Assembly (NCBI GenBank): GCA_029983755.1
Contig: JASBYX010000005.1
Span: 1-60,503, forward strand
Direction of reading: 5' to 3'
Source of the DNA: Anaerovoracaceae bacterium
GTDB lineage: Bacteria > Bacillota > Clostridia > Peptostreptococcales > Anaerovoracaceae
Length of the DNA stretch: 60,503 bases
Shown here: piece after piece, positions 42,162-49,824 of the stretch
How the letters are laid out: every line of letters starts with the position of its first letter
How positions within the stretch are numbered: position 1 is the first letter of the stretch
The notes under the pieces: generated by a model
Databases searched by the model: none
Told to the model about the DNA's origin: nothing
What the model saw: only the letters and a program-made list of their open reading frames with translations
Program-made: the position numbers and the translations under genes

Positions 42162-43898
42162 ATGTTACAAATTGCATTAACTCTTGCAATCTTCATGGTG
42201 ATACTAATTCCTGTCGGGAACTATGTTTACCACATTGCAGCAAACAAGGGGACATTCCTGGACCCGATAATGGATCCTGTAGACAATTTTATTTACAAAA
42301 TACTGGGCTTGCACAAGGATTCCACAATGTCTTGGAAAGTGTACGCCATCGCCATACTATCCACAAATTTAATTATGATGATAATCGGGTATTCAGTTCT
42401 GAGACTGCAGGGGATCCTATTTCTCAACCCAAACGGGATAGAGGGAATGGCTCCCGATCTTTCGTTTAACACGATAATAAGTTTCATGACTAACACCAAT
42501 CTCCAGCATTACGCAGGTGAGGGAGGGCTATCCTACCTGTCACAGATGGGGGTTATCACCTTCATGATGTTTGTTTCTGCCGCTAGCGGTTTTGCAGCTT
42601 GCCTGGCATTCGTAAGAGGACTTGCCGGTAGATCCAAGGAGGGCGTAGGGAACTTCTTTGTTGATCTGACAAGAATAACAACTAGGGTGCTGATTCCATT
42701 CTCCATAGTAGGAGGACTAATCCTTGTGTCCCAGGGCGTTCCCCAGACACTGGGCTCAAATGTAGTTGTGGACACCATAGAAGGAGCAAAACAGTCAATT
42801 GCCATGGGGCCTGTGGCTGCCCTTGAGATAATCAAACATCTCGGTACAAACGGGGGAGGTTTTCTCGGTGCAAATTCATCTACGCCTATAGAAAATCCTA
42901 CTATATTGACAAACATGGTTGAGCTATTTTCCATGATGCTTATGCCTGCATCCTGTGTCATAGTATTTGGAAAGATGGTTAGGGACAGGGTAGCGGAAAA
43001 ACATCAGAATTCCATTAAGAAAGTACCATTTTCAGTGAGAGTTTTCGGTCGAGAAGGTAGGGGGATCTTCCTTGCAATGTCCGTTATCTTCCTCATTGGC
43101 TTAGGATTTTGTTTCTATGAGGAATCCTTGGGAAATCCGGTGCTGGCAAAGATGGGACTTGATCAAAGTATGGGCAGTATGGAAGGTAAAGAAGTGCGAT
43201 TCGGAGTCCCCCAGTCCAGCTTATTCTCCACTGTCACAACATCCTTTACAACGGGAACTGTAAACAATATGCACGATTCTTTGACAGCTCTGGGAGGGAT
43301 GGTCCCACTTCTTAACATGATGCTTAATGTAGTATTCGGCGGCATCGGAGTGGGTCTTTTGAACATGATAGTCTATGCCATTTTGGGAGTTTTCATCTGT
43401 GGGCTCATGATAGGAAGAACTCCGGAGTATCTGGGAAAGAAGATAGAAGGAAGGGAGATGAAACTGGCAGCCCTTGTCATCATCATTCATCCCCTTCTAA
43501 TCCTAGCATTCAGTGCCTTGGCAGTAAGCACAGAACCGGGACTTGCAGGGATAACAAATCCGGGATTTCATGGTCTATCGCAAGTTCTTTATGAATATTC
43601 ATCTTCAGCTGCAAACAATGGCTCGGGGTTTGAGGGCCTGTCCGACAACACTGTGTTTTGGAATATCACAACAGGGCTTGTAATGTTATTGGGAAGGTAC
43701 ATATCAATAGTTTTACAACTAGCAATAGCAGGGTCTCTAGTGAAGAAAAAGTTTGTAAGTGAATCCATCGGCACATTACATACAGATGGCATGAGCTTTT
43801 CAGTTATCTTGGTGTTTGTGGTGGTGATTTTCGCAGCCCTGACCTTCTTCCCTGTAATTACACTCGGTCCTGTGGCGGAGCATTTGAGCATAATCTAG
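42162..43898 (+). CDS. kdpA: Potassium-transporting ATPase, channel subunit KdpA
   Basis: This 578-residue channel-like subunit of the high-affinity potassium pump has about ten hydrophobic segments. The four selectivity-filter-like loops are recognisable, for example TNTNLQHYAGE near residue 110, GTNGGGFLGANSSTP near residue 229, TTSFTTGTVNNMHDSLT near residue 356 and SSAANNGSGFEGL near residue 480. Length is normal. The start follows AGGAGG. It is followed by kdpB after 15 bases. Confidence 0.97.
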   Translation: MLQIALTLAIFMVILIPVGNYVYHIAANKGTFLDPIMDPVDNFIYKILGLHKDSTMSWKVYAIAILSTNLIMMIIGYSVLRLQGILFLNPNGIEGMAPDLSFNTIISFMTNTNLQHYAGEGGLSYLSQMGVITFMMFVSAASGFAACLAFVRGLAGRSKEGVGNFFVDLTRITTRVLIPFSIVGGLILVSQGVPQTLGSNVVVDTIEGAKQSIAMGPVAALEIIKHLGTNGGGFLGANSSTPIENPTILTNMVELFSMMLMPASCVIVFGKMVRDRVAEKHQNSIKKVPFSVRVFGREGRGIFLAMSVIFLIGLGFCFYEESLGNPVLAKMGLDQSMGSMEGKEVRFGVPQSSLFSTVTTSFTTGTVNNMHDSLTALGGMVPLLNMMLNVVFGGIGVGLLNMIVYAILGVFICGLMIGRTPEYLGKKIEGREMKLAALVIIIHPLLILAFSALAVSTEPGLAGITNPGFHGLSQVLYEYSSSAANNGSGFEGLSDNTVFWNITTGLVMLLGRYISIVLQLAIAGSLVKKKFVSESIGTLHTDGMSFSVILVFVVVIFAALTFFPVITLGPVAEHLSII

Positions 43899-43913
43899 TT
43901 AGGGGGAAAAGAA

Positions 43914-46007
43914 ATGAATAATATTGAGAGTAAACGCAGGAAGCATACAGTGAAAAAGAAACTTATTACAGGAGAGATTTTCAGGACAGCCCTCATAGGA
44001 TCATTTGCGAAACTTAATCCGGCGTACATGGTAAAAAATCCGGTAATGTTTGTGGTCTTTGTGGGGTTTGCAATTTCTCTTTTTCTTTCGATTGCCCCAT
44101 CGGCATTTGGCGATGAGGCAGGAAATTCGGGTATTCGCCTGTATAATGGAATAGTTTCCATCGTACTTTTTGTAACCGTGTTGTTTGCCAACTTCGCTGA
44201 ATCCGTTGCTGAGGGAAGGGGGAAAGCACAGGCAGCTAGTTTGAAGAAAACCCAAAAGGATACAAGGGCAAGGATAATACTAGCTGACGGCAGGGAGAAA
44301 ACTGTTTTGTCAAGTGAACTTAAAAAGGGGGATGTGGTCTTGGTTGAGGCGGGGGAAGTGATCCCAAGCGACGGGGAAGTAATAGAAGGGGTTGCGTCTG
44401 TGGATGAATCTGCAATCACCGGTGAATCGGCACCTGTAGTGAGGGAAAGTGGAGGAGATTTCAGCTCTGTAACGGGGGGAACTACTGTAGTTTCCGATTG
44501 GCTTAAGGTTAGGATAGTAGCCGATGCAGGCAGCACATTCCTTGATCGCATGATTTCACTTGTGGAAGGTGCGTCACGAAAGAAAACACCCAACGAAATC
44601 GCTTTGACCACCCTCCTTGTTTCCCTTACCATAATTTTTCTGATCGTAATTGTGACACTGTATCCAATAGGACAGTATTCGGGCGTTAAGATTCAGACTT
44701 CAATACTCATCGCACTAGGCGTGTGCCTGATTCCAACCACAATTGGAGGACTGCTTTCAGCCATCGGTATCGCCGGCATGGATAGGGTAACCCAGTTCAA
44801 TGTCATAGCCATGTCCGGTAAAGCAGTTGAAGCTTGTGGTGATGTGGACACGATGATTTTGGACAAGACGGGAACTATAACATTTGGGAACCGACTTGCC
44901 GCAGACTTCTTTGAGGTATCCGGGGTAAAAAAAGAAGATTTGATTAGGGCTGCAGCTATATCAAGCATATACGATCAAACTCCCGAGGGAAAATCCACAC
45001 TTGAGTTGGCAAGAAACATGGGACAAAAGATTGAGATGGATGATAGTGGAGCCGCAGACGGGGCGTTCATAGAATTTACCGCCCAGACGAGGATGAGTGG
45101 CATAGACCTTTCAAATGGAGTGAAAATCAGAAAAGGCGCTTCGGATGCCATAGAAAAATATGTAACCCGAATGGGAGGACAGATACCGAAGGATCTCAGG
45201 GAAAAGGTGAACAAAATATCATCTCTAGGGGGCACTCCACTTACGGTTGCGGAAAACAACAGAATTCTTGGCGTCATATACCTGAAAGACACAGTTAAAC
45301 CTGGAATGAGAGAAAGATTTCAAAGGCTGAGAGCCATAGGAATCAAGACGATAATGTGTACAGGAGACAACCCCCTAACTGCAGCAACCATAGCTAAGGA
45401 GGCCGGAGTAGACGGATTCGTAGCAGAATGCAAACCGGAGGACAAAATAGAGATAATAAAGAGGGAACAGGGAGAAGGTAAGATTGTAGCAATGACAGGT
45501 GACGGAACTAACGATGCACCGGCACTGGCACAGGCTAATGTGGGAATTGCAATGAACAGCGGGACATCAGCGGCAAAAGAGGCTGCCAACATGGTTGACC
45601 TTGACTCAGACCCCACCAAGATAATAGAGGTTGTGGAAATCGGCAAACAACTTCTGATAACGCGAGGTTCCCTGACAACCTTCTCCATCGCCAACGACAT
45701 CGCAAAATATTTTGCTATAATCCCTGCTATGTTCATGATTGCCATACCGAAAATTTCAGTTCTAAATATAATGGGGCTTGAAACCCCATACAGCGCTGTG
45801 CTCTCTGCGCTGATTTTCAACGCAATCATAATTCCTTGCCTGATTCCTCTGGCCATGAAGGGAGTAAAGTACAGACCCCTGTCATCGGGAAGGCTTCTGG
45901 GGCGCAACATGCTGATATACGGTCTTGGGGGAGTGATAACCCCGTTTATAGGAATCAAAATCATTGATCTCATAGTAGGCCCGCTGCTTCAGATGATGGG
46001 GATGTAG
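43914..46007 (+). CDS. kdpB: Potassium-transporting ATPase, catalytic subunit KdpB
   Basis: This 697-residue P-type ATPase powers potassium uptake. The actuator motif is DESAITGESAPV near residue 164. The phosphorylated aspartate is Asp317 in DKTGTIT. Nucleotide-domain motifs KGASDAIEK and MTGDGTNDAPALAQANVG are intact. Length and order are normal. The start follows AGGGGG. The last 45 bases of the gene are repeated, imperfectly, after the stop codon. kdpC follows after 165 bases, which is more than usual for this operon because of that repeat. Confidence 0.97.
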   Translation: MNNIESKRRKHTVKKKLITGEIFRTALIGSFAKLNPAYMVKNPVMFVVFVGFAISLFLSIAPSAFGDEAGNSGIRLYNGIVSIVLFVTVLFANFAESVAEGRGKAQAASLKKTQKDTRARIILADGREKTVLSSELKKGDVVLVEAGEVIPSDGEVIEGVASVDESAITGESAPVVRESGGDFSSVTGGTTVVSDWLKVRIVADAGSTFLDRMISLVEGASRKKTPNEIALTTLLVSLTIIFLIVIVTLYPIGQYSGVKIQTSILIALGVCLIPTTIGGLLSAIGIAGMDRVTQFNVIAMSGKAVEACGDVDTMILDKTGTITFGNRLAADFFEVSGVKKEDLIRAAAISSIYDQTPEGKSTLELARNMGQKIEMDDSGAADGAFIEFTAQTRMSGIDLSNGVKIRKGASDAIEKYVTRMGGQIPKDLREKVNKISSLGGTPLTVAENNRILGVIYLKDTVKPGMRERFQRLRAIGIKTIMCTGDNPLTAATIAKEAGVDGFVAECKPEDKIEIIKREQGEGKIVAMTGDGTNDAPALAQANVGIAMNSGTSAAKEAANMVDLDSDPTKIIEVVEIGKQLLITRGSLTTFSIANDIAKYFAIIPAMFMIAIPKISVLNIMGLETPYSAVLSALIFNAIIIPCLIPLAMKGVKYRPLSSGRLLGRNMLIYGLGGVITPFIGIKIIDLIVGPLLQMMGM

Positions 46008-46101
46008 CCATTGATCTCATCGTAGCCCTACTGCTTCAGATGATGGGAATGTAGCCCTTAATCTCACCATAGACCCTATATTTCGGCTAATGGGAATGGA
46101 A
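45963..46101 (+). repeat. Three-copy 47-bp tandem repeat spanning the kdpB stop codon
   Basis: Copy 1 (45963-46009) holds the last 15 codons of kdpB including the stop. Copy 2 (46010-46056) keeps its sequence at 41 of 47 positions. Copy 3 (46057-46101) is strongly diverged but keeps TTAATCTCA, TAG-CCCT and ATGGGAATG blocks. The 47-base unit is not a multiple of three, so later copies are out of frame and non-coding. Confidence 0.92.
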
Positions 46102-46172
46102 TTTATGGGATCAATAAATTTAGACAGGCTGAAATGCTATGAGTAGAAAAAATTAGAAAAGAAGGTGATAAT

Positions 46173-46814
46173 ATGAAGAACAAAGTCCCAAGCCTCTTAG
46201 GCCAATGCGTGAGAGCCTCTGTGACATTTATGATAATCTGTGGACTGGCTTACCCCCTTTTCCTCACAGGCGTATCCGGGGCGATTTTTCCGGACAAGAG
46301 CAAGGGCAGTCTAGTTAAAGTAGGCAACAAAACAGTAGCCTCAGAGATGGTTGGTCAAGAGTTTACCCAGGACAAGTATCTATGGGGAAGGCCATCTGCA
46401 TACCACTACAATGTGTATGTGGAAAAGGAGGGAGAAAAGTATTATCGAGATGGAGAAGAGTTTCAAGGGCTGAGCTCCGGCTCGCATAATTATGCTCCGT
46501 CAAATCCGGCTCTAAAAGATAGAGTCGCAGGAGATGTGGAGAGATTCTTAAAGAGAAATCCCGGGATAAAAAAAGAGGATATCCCTGCAGATCTTTTGAC
46601 AGAGTCGGGGTCAGGGCTTGATCCGAACATCTCGCCTAAGGCTGCGGACATTCAGGTGGATAGAATATCCAAGGCTTCCGGTATATCAAAAGCAGAGGTC
46701 AGGAAAATAATAAAGAAAAACACTGAAGGGAAACTCCTAGGTGTGTTCGGAAATGAAAGGGTGAATGTCCTTGGAGTAAACCTAGATATATATAGGAATT
46801 TGCTAAAGAGATGA
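46173..46814 (+). CDS. kdpC: Potassium-transporting ATPase, subunit KdpC
   Basis: This 213-residue single-pass membrane subunit stabilises ATP binding by KdpB. One transmembrane helix lies near residues 12-36. Family motifs are GQEFTQDKYLWGRPSA near residue 59, SGSHNYAPSNPAL near residue 105, and the C-terminal SGLDPNISPKAADIQVDRI segment near residue 150. Length is normal. The start follows GAAGGTGATA. Its 3-prime end is tandemly duplicated into the space before the SRP RNA gene. Confidence 0.95.
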   Translation: MKNKVPSLLGQCVRASVTFMIICGLAYPLFLTGVSGAIFPDKSKGSLVKVGNKTVASEMVGQEFTQDKYLWGRPSAYHYNVYVEKEGEKYYRDGEEFQGLSSGSHNYAPSNPALKDRVAGDVERFLKRNPGIKKEDIPADLLTESGSGLDPNISPKAADIQVDRISKASGISKAEVRKIIKKNTEGKLLGVFGNERVNVLGVNLDIYRNLLKR

Positions 46815-46870
46815 ATGTCCCTAGGGGGTACCTCATGATATAGATAGAAATTTGACAAAAAGCTGAATGT
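46762..46870 (+). repeat. Degenerate ~50-bp tandem repeat across the kdpC stop codon
   Basis: Copy 1 (46762-46811) is the end of kdpC. Copy 2 (46812-46863) begins with the stop codon and keeps TGAATGTCC, an AGATAT-type block, GAAATTTG and AAAG. A third copy starts TGAATGT at 46864. GGAATTTGCTA in copy 1 corresponds to GAAATTTGACA in copy 2, where it forms a -35 box. Confidence 0.75.
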
Positions 46871-46880
46871 TAGATATAAT
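46852..46880 (+). promoter_or_regulatory. Near-consensus promoter of the SRP RNA-dnaX unit
   Basis: TTGACA (46852-46857) and TATAAT (46875-46880) are separated by exactly 17 bases, a perfect housekeeping sigma-factor promoter. The start of RNA is expected near 46887. The -35 hexamer lies in a duplicated copy of the kdpC 3-prime end. Confidence 0.9.
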
Positions 46881-46888
46881 TATAAATC

Positions 46889-46922
46889 GCCCACCCTGAT
46901 AAATTCATTTATCAGGAAGGGC
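46889..46922 (+). other. Hairpin at the 5-prime end of the SRP RNA transcript
   Basis: GCCC-A-CCTGATAAAT pairs with ATTTATCAGG-AA-GGGC across a 2-base loop, giving a long, nearly continuous stem at the predicted transcript start. It would be a removable 5-prime leader or a protective cap structure. It lacks a T-run. Confidence 0.6.
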
Positions 46923-46940
46923 AAAAATTAATTGATTATT

Positions 46941-47090
46941 GCCCTTAGTTAGCTCCACCTGTATGGTTTGGGTCCTGCGCAATAAGACACCATGAACCTT
47001 GTCAGGTCCGGAAGGAAGCAGCAATAAGTGGAGGCTCTTATGTGCCGCAGCAAAGCCTTCTCCATTTCGGCTGTGGAGCTAACTGAGGGC
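46941..47090 (+). ncRNA. ffs: Signal recognition particle RNA
   Basis: This is a 150-base small-type bacterial SRP RNA. The ends pair: GCCCTTAGTTAGCTCCAC at the start with GTGGAGCTAACTGAGGGC at the end. The apical domain that binds Ffh contains ACCTTGTCAGGTCCGGAAGG followed by AAGCAGCAATAAG, the universal S-domain signature with GGAA tetraloop and AGCAG. Its place directly before dnaX is the standard Firmicutes arrangement. The ends are set from the closing stem and could differ by a few bases after processing. I see no Alu-type domain. Confidence 0.95.
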
Positions 47091-47138
47091 GATTTCATTA
47101 TTCGGAAGATGAAAGTTTGAAAGTCTAAGGGGATAAGA

Positions 47139-48773
47139 ATGTATCAGGCACTCTACAGACAAGAAAGGCCGGAGACTTATAGAGAGGTCGTTGGGCAGGA
47201 GCACATAGTAAAGGTACTTGAACACCAACTGAAAACCGACACGGTTGGGCACGCATACCTGTTTTGTGGTACCAGAGGAACAGGAAAGACGACCATAGCA
47301 AGGCTTCTCGCCAAGGGGCTAAATTGCCTTGAGGAAGAAATTTCAGGAAGGCCTTGCGGGCACTGCGATAACTGCATCGCAATAAGCAAGGGAACCTTCG
47401 TTGATGTGATAGAACTTGATGCAGCCTCAAACCGTGGTATCGATAGCGTTAGAGAGCTCAGAGACAGCGTTAAGTATCCGCCGGCTGTTGGCCGAAAGAA
47501 GGTCTACATAATCGACGAGGTTCACATGATGACAGCACCTGCATTCAATGCTCTTCTTAAGACCTTGGAGGAGCCGCCGGAAAACGTTGTCTTTCTTCTT
47601 GCAACCACAGACCCCCAGCAACTGCCACAGACGATATTGTCTAGGTGCCAAAGACTTGACTTCAAAAGACTAGGGCATGACAAGTTGGTGAATCACTATA
47701 AGAGAATCTGTCAAAAGCAGGGAGTCGTCTTAGAAGATGAAGCGGCTGATATTTTGGCCTCTAATGCTGATGGTTCGGTGAGGGATGGCCTGAGTCTCTT
47801 GGAGCAGTGCCTTGCTTCCGGAGAGAAGGTAATAACTGAAGATGTGGTGCTGACCTATGGCGGGGCAATTTCCCAGAGTTTTCTGATAGAGCTGACGGAT
47901 AGGGTCATTAACGGGGATGTTGCAGGGGGTATCGCCTTGATAAACAGCCAAGTTGAGGATGGTAAGGAGTCGGGGCAGATTCTGAAGGACTGGATGAGTC
48001 ATTTCAGGAACCTTATGGTAACAAGACTTGTTAAGAATCCGATGGACATAATACAGAAATCCTCTGAGAGCGTGGGTAAAATTGCAGAGCAGAGCATGAG
48101 GATGGATCTACAAAACATCACTGACGGCCTAATGGTCCTAGCCAAGGCCGATGGAGAAAGCAAGAACTCATCCAGACCACGAATCTTTCTCGATGTGGCT
48201 CTTATGAAGCTTGTGGAAATGTTCGGTGCAGGAACTACCGCAACTACCGCCGGAATACCTGTAGACATAGCTTCAAAGCCTAGGATTTCGGAACCTAAGA
48301 CACATGAGCCGGAGCAACAAGAAGCGGTAAGCCCTGAGCCGAAGTTCACAGAGCCGAAGGCTCCGGAACCTAAGACACATGAACCGGAGCAACAAGAACC
48401 GGTAAGCCTTGAGCCTATGTCCACAGAGCCGAAGACCCCGGAACCACCTGAAGAATACGAGGAAATCTGGTCTGCTATTTGCGACATGGTAATCAAAGAG
48501 AGGCCGTCAATCGGCACACTCAAGCGAAAAGCAGAGATTACAGAGATAAGAGAAGGCTCCTTCGTCGTAGAGGCAGAGAACCAGATTACAGCCAAGAGGC
48601 TCACTGACGGACTTCCGCTGCTGTCAGAAGTAGCTACGGTTATTTTGGGAAGGCCCATGAGGGGAACAGTTACAGTAGGAGGAAAGGCTCCGGGAACTAA
48701 CGAGGAAGATCAGGATGACACCTTGGAAAGACTCAGGGAACTTCTCGGAGATATACCGATCAGTTTAGAATAA
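47139..48773 (+). CDS. dnaX: DNA polymerase III subunit gamma/tau
   Basis: This 544-residue clamp-loader ATPase has Walker A GTRGTGKTT near residue 44, a zinc module CGHCDNC near 71, Walker B VYIIDEVHM near 124 and sensor/arginine-finger TILSRCQR near 165. These form domains I-III. A low-complexity Pro/Glu/Lys linker follows (residues about 382-440) that contains a 25-residue tandem repeat. The C-terminal domain then resembles tau domain IV/V. The start follows AAGGGGATA. The gene lies downstream of the SRP RNA and upstream of ybaB and recR. Confidence 0.96.
   Translation: MYQALYRQERPETYREVVGQEHIVKVLEHQLKTDTVGHAYLFCGTRGTGKTTIARLLAKGLNCLEEEISGRPCGHCDNCIAISKGTFVDVIELDAASNRGIDSVRELRDSVKYPPAVGRKKVYIIDEVHMMTAPAFNALLKTLEEPPENVVFLLATTDPQQLPQTILSRCQRLDFKRLGHDKLVNHYKRICQKQGVVLEDEAADILASNADGSVRDGLSLLEQCLASGEKVITEDVVLTYGGAISQSFLIELTDRVINGDVAGGIALINSQVEDGKESGQILKDWMSHFRNLMVTRLVKNPMDIIQKSSESVGKIAEQSMRMDLQNITDGLMVLAKADGESKNSSRPRIFLDVALMKLVEMFGAGTTATTAGIPVDIASKPRISEPKTHEPEQQEAVSPEPKFTEPKAPEPKTHEPEQQEPVSLEPMSTEPKTPEPPEEYEEIWSAICDMVIKERPSIGTLKRKAEITEIREGSFVVEAENQITAKRLTDGLPLLSEVATVILGRPMRGTVTVGGKAPGTNEEDQDDTLERLRELLGDIPISLE
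48294..48443 (+). repeat. 75-bp in-frame tandem repeat in dnaX linker
   Basis: Units 48294-48368 and 48369-48443 both start CCTAAGACACATGA and encode 25-residue units beginning PKTHEPEQQE. They lengthen the Pro/Glu-rich hinge without changing the frame. Confidence 0.92.
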
Positions 48774-48826
48774 GATTAGAAGATAGGTTTATTCGGTTTA
48801 GAATTACAAAAATGTGATAATAAATC
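48761..48826 (+). repeat. Degenerate 33-bp duplication across the dnaX stop codon
   Basis: CAGTTTAGAATAA, holding the last codons of dnaX, recurs 33 bases later as CGGTTTAGAATTA (48794). The rest of the unit is diverged, so only the core is convincing. Confidence 0.5.
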
Positions 48827-48852
48827 ATCAAATATATACAGGAGGAACTACT

Positions 48853-49221
48853 ATGGGTAGAGGAATGAGAGCAGGAAAGAAAAGAGCACCCGGTGGAAGA
48901 GCCGCCGGCGGAGCTGCAAATATGCAAAAACAAATGGCACAGGTTCAGGCCATGCAGAGACAGATGGAAGAGATACAGGCCGAACTTGAGGCAAAAGAAT
49001 ACGAGACAACTGCAGGAGGGGGAGCAGTATCTGTTAAAGTCAACGGAAAGAGAGAGATTTTGGAGCTCAACCTGAGTCCGGAAATCGTGGATCCGGATGA
49101 CATCGAAATGCTTCAGGACTTGGTAGTTGCAGCCGTTAACGAAGCAATGCGACAGGTTGAAGAAGATTCTGAGAGCGAGATGAGCAAGCTTACAGGAGGC
49201 CTGGGAATCCCGGGACTTTAA
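48853..49221 (+). CDS. YbaB/EbfC-family nucleoid-associated protein
   Basis: This 122-residue DNA-binding protein of the YbaB/EbfC family forms dimers that coat DNA. The core from NMQKQMAQVQAMQRQMEEIQ through VKVNGKREILELNLSPEIVDPDD matches the family. A basic, glycine-rich N-terminal extension (residues 1-22, GKKRAPGGRAAGG) is longer than usual. The ATG at 48853 follows AGGAGG. An in-frame ATG at 48814 has no ribosome site. Its position between dnaX and recR is standard. Confidence 0.93.
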   Translation: MGRGMRAGKKRAPGGRAAGGAANMQKQMAQVQAMQRQMEEIQAELEAKEYETTAGGGAVSVKVNGKREILELNLSPEIVDPDDIEMLQDLVVAAVNEAMRQVEEDSESEMSKLTGGLGIPGL

Positions 49222-49224
49222 AAA

Positions 49225-49824
49225 ATGAGCAGATATCCAAAACCATTAGCAGCCCTTATAAGGGAACTTTCGAGGCTCCCGGGGATAGGAGACAAATCCG
49301 GGCAGAGACTTGCTTTTCACATCTTATCACTTCCCGATGGAGATGTAGAGGCACTGAGCAAAGCCATAGGAGAGGCAAAAAAATCCATGCATCAATGCTC
49401 AGTGTGCGGAAACTGGACGGATCAAGATCCTTGCAGTATTTGCCGGGACAAGAGGCGAAGGCAAGACCTTATCTGCGTTGTAGAGATGCCGCAGGATGTT
49501 GTGGCCCTTGAAAAAATGAAAGAATTTAACGGCCTCTATCATGTGCTCCACGGACACATATCCGCCATTGAAGGCATAGGCCCTGAGGATATCAATATCA
49601 GAAATTTGATCATAAGGCTACAGGAAAATCCGGTGGAAGAGGTTATTTTGGCCACAAACCCCACAATTGATGGGGAAACCACAGCCATGTACATAGCCGG
49701 CCTGCTTAAGCCTGCGAAAATCAAAGTCTCCAGACTTGCCAATGGAATCCCCATAGGCGGCGGCCTGGAGTTTACAGACAAAACTACATTATATAAAGCC
49801 ATGGAAGGACGGCGAGAGCTATGA
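49225..49824 (+). CDS. recR: Recombination protein RecR
   Basis: This 199-residue recombination mediator works with RecF and RecO to load RecA on gaps. It has a helix-hairpin-helix segment (LSRLPGIGDKSGQRLAFHIL), a four-cysteine zinc finger (CSVCGNWTDQDPCSICRD), and a Toprim domain (ICVVEMPQDVVALEK, then ATNPTIDGETTAMYI). Length is exactly typical. The start lies four bases after ybaB; an AGGAGG within the end of ybaB is 20 bases or more away, so translation is probably coupled. It overlaps the next gene by four bases. Confidence 0.97.
   Translation: MSRYPKPLAALIRELSRLPGIGDKSGQRLAFHILSLPDGDVEALSKAIGEAKKSMHQCSVCGNWTDQDPCSICRDKRRRQDLICVVEMPQDVVALEKMKEFNGLYHVLHGHISAIEGIGPEDINIRNLIIRLQENPVEEVILATNPTIDGETTAMYIAGLLKPAKIKVSRLANGIPIGGGLEFTDKTTLYKAMEGRREL

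Noticed and set aside
43895..44632. Minus-strand reading frame opposite kdpB
   Set aside because: It is serine- and threonine-rich, lacks a ribosome site and mirrors the conserved codons of KdpB.
45963..46101. CRISPR-like array
   Set aside because: The units are contiguous without spacers, diverge progressively and copy the end of kdpB, so this is a tandem duplication.
46889..46922. Terminator for the kdp operon
   Set aside because: The stem is strong, but it lies downstream of the SRP RNA promoter and is followed by AAAAATTAATT rather than a T-run.
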